In this document: one piece after another, positions 1-5,488 of the stretch
How the letters are laid out: every line of letters starts with the position of its first letter
Numbering within the stretch: the first letter of the stretch is position 1
NCBI GenBank assembly: GCA_016789485.1
Contig: JAEURE010000142.1
Location: 1-6,921, forward strand
Direction: 5' to 3'
Source: Anaerolineales bacterium
GTDB lineage: Bacteria > Chloroflexota > Anaerolineae > Anaerolineales > Villigracilaceae
Length of the DNA stretch: 6,921 nucleotides
The notes under the pieces: generated by a model
What the model was told of the DNA's origin: nothing
What the model saw: only the letters and a program-made list of their open reading frames with translations
The model's database searches: none
Made by a program: the position numbers and the translations under genes

Positions 1-540
1 CCCTCCGCCTTTCAATCGGTCAAGATGACGGCGCAGGATGTTAATCTCATCAATGCGCGCGCCGCATGACAACAATGCAGAAGTAAGCATTTGCAGATCT
101 TTGAGCGGAACACGGGGCACAGTCATCAACGCCGAACCGCCGCCCGAGATCAAGCACACGAGCAAATCATCCTGAGTTAATTGGGAAACAAATTTAATTG
201 CAGCCTTGCCCGCTTGAAGGCTGGTACTGCCGGGAATGGGATGATCCCCTTCCATAACGATAACAGGCTCAACGGTCAGAGGTGAAGCGTATTTAGTAAT
301 AACCAGTGAATCGTTGAGCGGAACTTCATCCGCCAGGGCTTGAATCATCGCGCAAGATGCTTTTCCCAACCCCAAGGCAAAAACTTTTTTTTCGACAGGC
401 AAAGGGTGTTCGCGCAGATATTTTTTTACAACCACCCCCGGCTCCACGGCATTAAATGCGTGGGTCAGAGTTTGCGCAACAGAATATCCATTGGGGTGAA
501 CCCGCAAAGCGTTTTGAAGAAATTGTTCAGCGGCCAGCAA
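1..540 (-). CDS. Glycerate 2-kinase, GckA/MOFRL (DUF4147) family, N-terminal part
   Basis: Partial: the first 180 codons are in the window and the C-terminus lies beyond base 1. Translation of the complement shows landmarks of the GckA/TtuD glycerate 2-kinase family, which phosphorylates D-glycerate with ATP in the cytoplasm: LGLGKAS (about 56-62), EGDHPIPG (97-104), the glycine-rich ISGGGSALM (131-139) and NILRRHLDRLKGG (167-179). The N-terminal helical segment (FLQNALRVHP...) also fits this family. The frame opens after an in-frame TGA; the first plausible start is TTG at 538-540, with AGGGATG 12-18 bases upstream as a weak ribosome site, so the exact start is uncertain. The nearby ATG overlapping the end of the upstream cyclase gene is in another frame that stops after eight codons. 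Only 2 bases separate this start from the cyclase stop, which suggests one transcript and possible translational coupling. Family assignment is firm; the physiological substrate is inferred. Confidence 0.85.
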   Translation of the reverse strand, partial: MLAAEQFLQNALRVHPNGYSVAQTLTHAFNAVEPGVVVKKYLREHPLPVEKKVFALGLGKASCAMIQALADEVPLNDSLVITKYASPLTVEPVIVMEGDHPIPGSTSLQAGKAAIKFVSQLTQDDLLVCLISGGGSALMTVPRVPLKDLQMLTSALLSCGARIDEINILRRHLDRLKGGG

Positions 541-542
541 AA

Positions 543-1973
543 TTAGAGGTCATCCCTGCGGCGGCGGTGATGTTCGCTTTTATTACGATACATTGCATCA
601 TCTGCCATGCCGATCACTTTTTCAAGAGACACGCCCGGGAAACTGGTCGAAGCCCCTATTGATAGACTCAACTCGGGTTCGCGGTAATATTTGTTGTTCA
701 ATGCAACCAGCGCGCGTATCTGCTTAATGTATTCCGCAACCATTGCCTCGTCCGCGTCAGTCAAGACGGCGGCAAATTCATCTCCGCCAATGCGGGCTGT
801 CACATGTTCCTGGCCGAAAGCAGCGGTAATGACCTCTGCTGTACGGCGGATCAATTTATCGCCTGCCTGATGACCAAGAATGTCATTTACACGCTTCAAA
901 TAATTAAGATCAAGCACGACAATGCTAATGGGGTCTTTGCGTTGATTTTCGAGTTTAATGATCGTCTCTTCAAAATATGCACGGTTATACAAGCCCGTCA
1001 TGGCGTCATGCGTGCCAAGATAGCGCAGGTATTCTTCGGCTTTTTTGCGGGAGGTAATATCCTGAATGGATACTAATGCCCAACTGAAATCCTCCTCATG
1101 TCCCGGCATGATGCGGAAATCCAATTGAATGTTGATCGGCTCGCCCGCAAGCGAATAATTGATCCCCTCACGCTCATAGACCAGTTTGCCATTCCAAAGA
1201 TCCACCAACTCCTTCGCAAAGTGAACTTTCATTTCGTCTCGAAAGATCAGATCTAAATTCTGGTTGAGATGCTCCTTGGAAGATGCCCCGAACAACTCAA
1301 GCGTTTTCTGGTTGACATTGATCACTTTGATCAAACCTGCAAACTGGCTGACAAGGTCTGGCTGCTTCTCAAGATATTCCTGAAGATTCTCAACCCCCTG
1401 CCCGCGAAGCAGGTCGAAATAAGCCTTGATGGCGCTGTAATCCTCTTCCCACAAGGAAATGGGGGAAGACTCAAATAGACTTTGAAATCGTCTTTCGGCG
1501 CGCTTTCGAGCAGTGATGTTTTCAACAGTCACCAGCACCCGTTCCCAGGTCGTTTTATACTCCGGCAGTATCCGCCAGTGGAGCAGAATATCGAGCGGAT
1601 CACCATCCAGCGTGTAGTTGATTCCCTCCCCTGACCAGCTCTCGTCTCCGTTCCAGAGCGCCAGCAATTCCTCGCGGAAGTGATGACGCATCCCATCCCG
1701 AAAGACTCGATCCAAATTGGCGGCGAGATCCGTTTTCGTTTTCGCCCCAAGCATGGACACGGTCTTCTCGTTGACGTTCAGGACTTTAATCTGGCGCATG
1801 CATTCGTCGACGAAGGATGGATGCTCGTCCAGATAGGATTCCAATGACTCAACCCCTGTTTGACGCAATTCATCAAACAATCCCTTGATTATGCTAAAAT
1901 CCTGTTCCCAAAGGGAAATTGGCGCATATTCAAACAAGGTAATCAGATACTCCTCACCCGCGGATTGAAACAT
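543..1973 (-). CDS. PAS-PAS-GGDEF diguanylate cyclase (soluble)
   Basis: 476 residues with no membrane segment or signal peptide, so probably a cytoplasmic sensor. Two homologous PAS-type modules come first (about 14-160 and 167-312), each opening with FE..PISLWE.D and ending with a (V/I)..ITxRK(R/K)AE linker. A GGDEF domain follows (about 320-467) that would make cyclic di-GMP from two GTP. Its hallmarks are intact: HDAMTGLYNR (322-331), D355 and N363-D364 in LDLNYLKRVND, GH/GD (367-372), and a canonical GGDEF at 396-400. The RxxD inhibitory site expected just before it is absent (GQEH occupies the place), so product inhibition by that route is unlikely. There is no EAL or HD-GYP domain. The start is ATG at 1973 with AGGATGA 3 bases upstream. 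A candidate promoter lies in the 79-base spacer behind it, and the glycerate kinase gene follows after 2 bases. The ligand of the PAS modules cannot be told from sequence. Confidence 0.93.
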   Translation of the reverse strand: MFQSAGEEYLITLFEYAPISLWEQDFSIIKGLFDELRQTGVESLESYLDEHPSFVDECMRQIKVLNVNEKTVSMLGAKTKTDLAANLDRVFRDGMRHHFREELLALWNGDESWSGEGINYTLDGDPLDILLHWRILPEYKTTWERVLVTVENITARKRAERRFQSLFESSPISLWEEDYSAIKAYFDLLRGQGVENLQEYLEKQPDLVSQFAGLIKVINVNQKTLELFGASSKEHLNQNLDLIFRDEMKVHFAKELVDLWNGKLVYEREGINYSLAGEPINIQLDFRIMPGHEEDFSWALVSIQDITSRKKAEEYLRYLGTHDAMTGLYNRAYFEETIIKLENQRKDPISIVVLDLNYLKRVNDILGHQAGDKLIRRTAEVITAAFGQEHVTARIGGDEFAAVLTDADEAMVAEYIKQIRALVALNNKYYREPELSLSIGASTSFPGVSLEKVIGMADDAMYRNKSEHHRRRRDDL

Positions 1974-1976
1974 GGC

Positions 1977-1983
1977 TCATCCT
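1977..1983 (-). promoter_or_regulatory. Ribosome binding site of the diguanylate cyclase gene
   Basis: AGGATGA on the minus strand lies 3 bases before the ATG at 1973 (6 bases counted from AGGA). It supports that start. The same seven bases have a perfect complementary copy at 2012-2018 (TCATCCT in the mRNA sense), so in a long read-through mRNA the site could be base-paired. Confidence 0.6.
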
Positions 1984-2017
1984 TTTGCAGTTTAGCATGA
2001 ATACAAAACGTAGGATG

Positions 2018-2043
2018 ATTATACTTCTCTGGACGTACATCAA
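2018..2043 (-). promoter_or_regulatory. Candidate sigma-70-type promoter for the cyclase gene
   Basis: The minus strand carries a perfect TATAAT (complement of 2018-2023). A TTGATG (complement of 2038-2043) lies 14 bases upstream, which is shorter than the usual 16-18 spacing. Initiation would fall near 2011 and give a leader of about 38 bases ahead of the cyclase ATG. The -10 match is strong; the -35 is doubtful. The promoter begins just after the stop codon of the upstream membrane gene. Confidence 0.4.
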
Positions 2044-2052
2044 GTTTAATTT

Positions 2053-3660
2053 TCATCGGAAATGACCAGAATAGATCTGCTGGGTTGTCGAGTAAACATT
2101 CCAGTCAATGAGCAGCGCGTTTTCCTGAGGAACGATCTCGGAGGGTTTTTCGACGAAGATGATTTCCTTCTCCATCGGGTCCATCCCCAGGGTCGAAAGT
2201 GCGTAGCGATAAGCCGCAATCCTTGCCAGATGACCTTTGTTCTCGATGTGCTCGCCAATCCACGGGCCGCAGGGTTCAGTGATGCAATCCTGATTTTGTA
2301 TGGGCAGTAATACTATGATAGTTTCATAAGAGGCTGGATCCCGCGACAACAATTCCGTTCTGATGAAATCAAGCTGTTTCATGTGGATATTAACAATATT
2401 TCGCAAAACGCCGGACTGGGTGCCAAAGGCAGTCATCAAAATGAGAAAGGCGGCTGCCAGGCTGAGTGCAGGAGTCTTCAGAAAAACAAATTTTGACGAT
2501 AGGTACTCCAATGCATACACGCTGGTAAATATGACAATTCCCGAAAATATCAAATGGAGATGGGGTCGATGGTCAATAATTTCTGAAGGTGAATCTGCAA
2601 GGATGAAAGCGGCAGGAAAGCCAATGCACGCAGCAACTGCCAGCCACTTAAAAAGGACTTCCCGCTTTTCCACAAGTACAGCCGTTTTAACCTCATGCCA
2701 AATAGAGGCAAAAACCAACCCCAACCACAAAATCATGACCGCAAACGCTGCAATCTTTTCAGTTAAATTACCCAAGGGAGGAGTGTTCTGAAATGGAAAT
2801 GGAAATGTCCACATCTTGAAAACGCTCCAATACGTCCGCGGATTTATCGCCAGCAAAATCACATCCAACGGACGGCTGGATAATTGAGTGATGCCCTGCT
2901 CGCCAACGTCATACCCTGCCCTGCCCTGCGCGGCGAGGTAATCAAGGCCCCATTTGTAGATCAATGCAGAAACCGCAAATGTCACGGCGGATATGAATAG
3001 AAATTGAACAATCCTGGTTTTGCTGGCTTTCCAATCAGTCAACGCCAAATAAGAAAGGGGGATCATCGCGAAGAAAGCATAGGTCTGTGTGGATTGCATC
3101 GCCAGCATCAAGACAAAAAATACGATTCCCGCCTGTGCATAGCGCGGAAGACGGTTCTTTTCGAAAACAAAGAAATAAAGATAAAAGGCAAGCAGGCTGA
3201 ACCACATGGACGGCAGGCTGCCGGAAATGAGCATAAAAGAATAGCCCATCAACGCCTGAAAGGAGGTTTGAGAGAAAAAGAAAAGAACCGCAAAAAATGC
3301 CGCCCAATCATGCTTTGTCCGCTTTTCTAGAAAAGTCAGCAGAAGCACCGCAATGATCGCGATGGATAAAAAATTAATGAAGCGGATGATCTGAATGCGC
3401 GAGGCATCGTACCCCGCAAACACCAAGACCAGCTTCTGAAACACCGCAAACAAGGCTCGCCCGGATCGAAAAAAGAAAGTTGATACAAAACTCGGGAGAT
3501 CGTACCATTCTCCACCCCCAACGAATTCCCACTCATCCCGCATCAAATAATCAGTGAGAAATGTCGAAGAATACATGAGGTAAAGCATGACAAACAAGGC
3601 AATGGCGGACAACCATTTGGGCTTGGAGGAAAACTGGTTCAGATTTTTGATTCCCAACAT
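2053..3660 (-). CDS. Polytopic membrane protein, probable GT-C-like glycosyltransferase
   Basis: 535 residues. About eleven hydrophobic stretches suggest membrane spans near 16-36, 92-112, 118-133, 150-166, 175-192, 194-208, 216-234, 302-322, 337-355, 368-386 and 396-416. A non-membrane C-terminal part follows (about 420-535), with a Cys459/Cys464 pair that could form a disulfide if it faces outward. Right after the first span comes LTDYLMRDEW, with Asp37 and an Arg-Asp-Glu (41-43) in the predicted first outer loop. Acidic residues at this place are typical of GT-C glycosyltransferases, which use lipid-linked sugar donors. That resemblance, plus the span pattern, is the only functional clue; I do not recognise a named family, and a GtrII/DUF2723-like or other envelope protein is also possible. 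The start is ATG at 3660 with AGGA 8 bases upstream. No other glycan or envelope genes lie nearby, so the acceptor is unknown. Confidence 0.8.
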   Translation of the reverse strand: MLGIKNLNQFSSKPKWLSAIALFVMLYLMYSSTFLTDYLMRDEWEFVGGGEWYDLPSFVSTFFFRSGRALFAVFQKLVLVFAGYDASRIQIIRFINFLSIAIIAVLLLTFLEKRTKHDWAAFFAVLFFFSQTSFQALMGYSFMLISGSLPSMWFSLLAFYLYFFVFEKNRLPRYAQAGIVFFVLMLAMQSTQTYAFFAMIPLSYLALTDWKASKTRIVQFLFISAVTFAVSALIYKWGLDYLAAQGRAGYDVGEQGITQLSSRPLDVILLAINPRTYWSVFKMWTFPFPFQNTPPLGNLTEKIAAFAVMILWLGLVFASIWHEVKTAVLVEKREVLFKWLAVAACIGFPAAFILADSPSEIIDHRPHLHLIFSGIVIFTSVYALEYLSSKFVFLKTPALSLAAAFLILMTAFGTQSGVLRNIVNIHMKQLDFIRTELLSRDPASYETIIVLLPIQNQDCITEPCGPWIGEHIENKGHLARIAAYRYALSTLGMDPMEKEIIFVEKPSEIVPQENALLIDWNVYSTTQQIYSGHFR

Positions 3661-3668
3661 ATTATTTT

Positions 3669-3672
3669 TCCT
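3669..3672 (-). promoter_or_regulatory. Ribosome binding site of the membrane protein gene
   Basis: AGGA (within TTAGGAAAAA on the minus strand) lies 8 bases before the ATG at 3660. It fixes the start of the membrane protein upstream of its first hydrophobic span. Confidence 0.55.
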
Positions 3673-3701
3673 AATACATAAATAGCGTATTTCAGTCTCA
3701 A

Positions 3702-3710
3702 AGTATAGCA
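3702..3710 (-). promoter_or_regulatory. Candidate extended -10 promoter for the membrane protein gene
   Basis: The minus strand reads TGCTATACT, an extended -10 (TGn plus TATACT). It lies in the 61-base spacer after the AlkZ-like gene. No convincing -35 is present, which is tolerated by extended -10 promoters. Initiation near 3695 would leave a leader of about 35 bases containing the AGGA ribosome site. Sequence match only. Confidence 0.35.
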
Positions 3711-3721
3711 GACCTTAATGG

Positions 3722-4576
3722 TCACTTGCGGACATCCTTTATCCCCACCCACTCCCCAGCGGACTTGGGATGTTCCGCCATCACCAACGTACCATTCTCC
3801 ACCAATTTACCAACCGCCTTCTTCACAACCTCATTCCCCCAGCCGAACAACTTGTTCACATCTCGCAATTGGGCGGCACCGACCATGTTGAAATATAGCT
3901 CCAGCAGTTTTGCGCGCGCCTGGGATTCTTTGATAGCGCGTGCCAGCTCGGAGAGGTCAGGATAATGGCGGGTGACGATCTCGTAGATGTGCGCATACTT
4001 CCACGCGCCTGCTTGCGCCACGCCGACGGGCAGAATTTTGAAGTCTCGTTGCAATTGCTCCAGCGCTTTATTGAATTCAGAATCCTTCGCATTGGAAAGT
4101 TTCGCCATCTTGCGCAAGTCCAAGGTATTCAATGAGCCGTTATCAAGCAGGGTTTCATACACTTGCTTTGAGGCTTGCGTCAAACGTCCCTCGTGATAGG
4201 CGATCAGATAATCTTCTTCGGGCGAGCCATAGTTTTCCGAGAGTGCGTAAAAATAAGGCGCGATCTCCAGCGAGATCATCGTGGCTTTGCCGCGTAATAT
4301 TTTGCCGTAATACCATATCTTCTTATCGAGGGCGTCATCCTTCCAGCCCCATGTGATGTGACCCGGATCATCGTGTTTATCGGCTACGGGACGGTTGCCC
4401 GCAACAGCTGTCCACAGTGATGGCAGGTCAATACCTTTGATGGGCCAGAAATACACGAAGCCGCGTGCGTTGACGAAGGTCAATGCCTGGGATGGAGATG
4501 AAAGCCTTTTGGCGGGAGGCAGGCCAAAGGTCCGCGTGCGATGCGCACCCAGTTTCTTCAAATCAATTTGAGTCAT
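3722..4576 (-). CDS. AlkZ/YcaQ-related winged-helix DNA-binding protein
   Basis: 284 residues, cytoplasmic, no membrane segment. The sequence resembles the HTH_42 superfamily (AlkZ/YcaQ DNA glycosylases and 'AlkZ-related' proteins): an N-terminal block with VYFWPIKGIDLPSLWTAVAG (41-60), a middle block WGWKDDALDKKIWYYGKIL (76-94) followed by SLEIAPYFYALSENYG, then two helix-turn-helix-like stretches (about 131-190, and 219-270 ending in KAVGKLVENGTLV). It is shorter than full AlkZ enzymes, which I recall at around 350-400 residues. The catalytic QxQ/QxD pair of AlkZ/YcaQ is not evident; AlkZ's A-Q-G-F-like region reads ARGF (37-40) here. So DNA binding is likely and glycosylase activity is open. 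The start is ATG at 4576, with no Shine-Dalgarno sequence and a TAAAAT box only 7 bases upstream, suggesting a leaderless mRNA. It is divergent from pgl; no repair genes are adjacent. Family placement is from memory of motifs. Confidence 0.65.
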   Translation of the reverse strand: MTQIDLKKLGAHRTRTFGLPPAKRLSSPSQALTFVNARGFVYFWPIKGIDLPSLWTAVAGNRPVADKHDDPGHITWGWKDDALDKKIWYYGKILRGKATMISLEIAPYFYALSENYGSPEEDYLIAYHEGRLTQASKQVYETLLDNGSLNTLDLRKMAKLSNAKDSEFNKALEQLQRDFKILPVGVAQAGAWKYAHIYEIVTRHYPDLSELARAIKESQARAKLLELYFNMVGAAQLRDVNKLFGWGNEVVKKAVGKLVENGTLVMAEHPKSAGEWVGIKDVRK

Positions 4577-4583
4577 ACGGTAA

Positions 4584-4610
4584 ATTTTAGCGCAAGTAGG
4601 ATAAAATCAA
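4584..4610 (-). promoter_or_regulatory. Candidate promoter for the AlkZ-like gene (leaderless)
   Basis: On the minus strand TAAAAT (complement of 4584-4589) ends 7 bases before the ATG at 4576. TTGATT (complement of 4605-4610) lies 15 bases upstream of that box. Transcription would begin at or next to the start codon, which agrees with the missing ribosome site. Confidence 0.4.
4602..4607 (+). promoter_or_regulatory. Candidate -10 box for the pgl-gnd-zwf cluster
   Basis: TAAAAT ends 10 bases before the pgl ATG at 4618. Initiation would fall near 4614, inside the AGGAAG (4612-4617) that would otherwise be the ribosome site, so the transcript would be nearly leaderless. AGGA is in any case only 2 bases from the ATG, too close for a normal Shine-Dalgarno sequence. 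No good -35 is visible. Confidence 0.3.
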
Positions 4611-4617
4611 CAGGAAG

Positions 4618-5331
4618 ATGATCACAACCTTTAAAGATATCAGTGAATTAAGTCAATACGCGGCACATTCCTTTATCGGCATCGCAAACAAATCCATCGA
4701 AGAGCGCGGGCGTTTCCTGGTCGCGCTTTCCGGCGGCAGTACCCCCATGCGCCTGTATGAATTATTGGGGAATCAATTTCAAAATGATGTGGATTGGAGC
4801 CGCGTGCATTTCTTTTGGGGCGATGAACGCTGCGTGCCAGTGGATGATGCGGGCAACAGTTACGGGCAGACGAAAAAAGTTTTGTTCGACAAAATTGGGC
4901 AGACGAATATCCACCGCGTCAATTCCGACCTCGCGCCTGATTCTGCCGCGACAGATTATGCGGACACTTTGAAAGTTTTCTCCGAACCTCTGCTCAACTG
5001 GCCCAGATTTGACCTTGTCCTGCTGGGCATGGGCGACGATGGACATACAGCATCGTTGTTCCCCAACTCGCCCGTGGACGTGACCTCCCCCACCCTCGCA
5101 GTGACAGCCAACTACCAAAACCGCCCCGCCAACCGCGTCACATTGACTCAACTTGTCATCAACGATGCGCGCGAGATCTGGTTTCTGGTAACTGGCAAAA
5201 ACAAAGCTGAAACGTTGTTGAATGTTCTAGACGGCGCGTACAAGCCCAAGCTGTATCCCGCCCAGCGCATCAAGCCAACAGACGGGAACCTGGTCTGGAT
5301 GATCGACGAGGAAGCGGCAAGTCTTTTGTAA
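4618..5331 (+). CDS. pgl: 6-phosphogluconolactonase
   Basis: 237 residues, the normal size for the DevB/NagB-like 6-phosphogluconolactonase. It hydrolyses 6-phosphogluconolactone to 6-phosphogluconate, the second step of the oxidative pentose phosphate pathway, in the cytoplasm. Motifs in order are LSGGSTP (37-43, phosphate binding), FFWGDERCVP (65-74), NSYGQTKKVLF (80-90), LLGMGDDGHTASLFP (135-149, with the catalytic-region histidine H143), RVTLT (173-177) and VTGKNKAE (191-198). All key blocks are intact. The family also includes glucosamine-6-phosphate deaminases, but the GMGDDGHTASLFP block and the following gnd and zwf genes settle the call. It is the first gene of a plus-strand cluster and diverges from the AlkZ-like gene across 41 bases. 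The ATG at 4618 is the only sensible start. Confidence 0.96.
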   Translation: MITTFKDISELSQYAAHSFIGIANKSIEERGRFLVALSGGSTPMRLYELLGNQFQNDVDWSRVHFFWGDERCVPVDDAGNSYGQTKKVLFDKIGQTNIHRVNSDLAPDSAATDYADTLKVFSEPLLNWPRFDLVLLGMGDDGHTASLFPNSPVDVTSPTLAVTANYQNRPANRVTLTQLVINDAREIWFLVTGKNKAETLLNVLDGAYKPKLYPAQRIKPTDGNLVWMIDEEAASLL

Positions 5332-5345
5332 TAGCAGTAAATATA

Positions 5346-5462
5346 GTCATTGCGAACCGCGTTCTTTGTGGCAAAGCAATCTCCAATATCGTGACGGAGA
5401 TTGCTCACCGCACTGGCGCGCGGCGCAAGTGTCGTCGGGAAAAGCACCCTCCTCGCAATGAC
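5346..5462. repeat. MITE-like inverted-repeat element in the pgl-gnd spacer
   Basis: A 117-bp element ends in perfect 10-bp inverted repeats: GTCATTGCGA (5346-5355) and TCGCAATGAC (5453-5462). It contains a second nested pair (5375-5384 and 5396-5405). ATA occurs directly on both sides (5343-5345 and 5463-5465), a possible 3-bp target duplication, though three bases can match by chance. It has no coding capacity, so it is non-autonomous. Its ends and the nested AGCAATCTCC resemble a class of short dispersed repeats I recall from several bacterial groups, including Chloroflexota. The right arm is about 28 bases longer than the left. It fills most of the 157-base spacer, is presumably transcribed with the operon, and stops 10 bases before the gnd ribosome site. 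Confidence 0.8.
5375..5405. repeat. Nested stem-loop of the MITE-like element
   Basis: AGCAATCTCC (5375-5384) and GGAGATTGCT (5396-5405) are perfect 10-bp complements around an 11-base loop, a stable hairpin in RNA from either strand. No T-run follows, so it does not look like an intrinsic terminator. It could act as an RNA processing or stability element between pgl and gnd. Confidence 0.75.
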
Positions 5463-5472
5463 ATACACCACC

Positions 5473-5479
5473 AAAGGAG
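5473..5479 (+). promoter_or_regulatory. Ribosome binding site of gnd
   Basis: AAAGGAG lies 9 bases before the ATG at 5489. It is the strongest ribosome site in the cluster and lies just outside the repeat end at 5462, so insertion of the repeat left it intact. Confidence 0.7.
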
Positions 5480-5488
5480 CTTTACATA

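Noticed and set aside
804..1076. 90-codon plus-strand open frame
   Set aside because: It is antisense to the GGDEF domain with no supporting signal.
2363..2791. 142-codon plus-strand open frame
   Set aside because: It is fully antisense to the membrane protein gene, with low-complexity Lys/Ala/Thr-rich translation and no ribosome site. It is a shadow frame.
4762..5151. 129-codon minus-strand open frame
   Set aside because: It is antisense to pgl motifs that are certain; the translation has no recognisable domain.
4618..5331. Glucosamine-6-phosphate deaminase (NagB) instead of Pgl
   Set aside because: The GMGDDGHTASLFP block and SGGSTP fit Pgl, and gnd and zwf follow directly.
5375..5405. 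Intrinsic terminator after pgl
   Set aside because: The stem is strong, but no run of T follows on either strand. It is better explained as the core of the MITE-like repeat.
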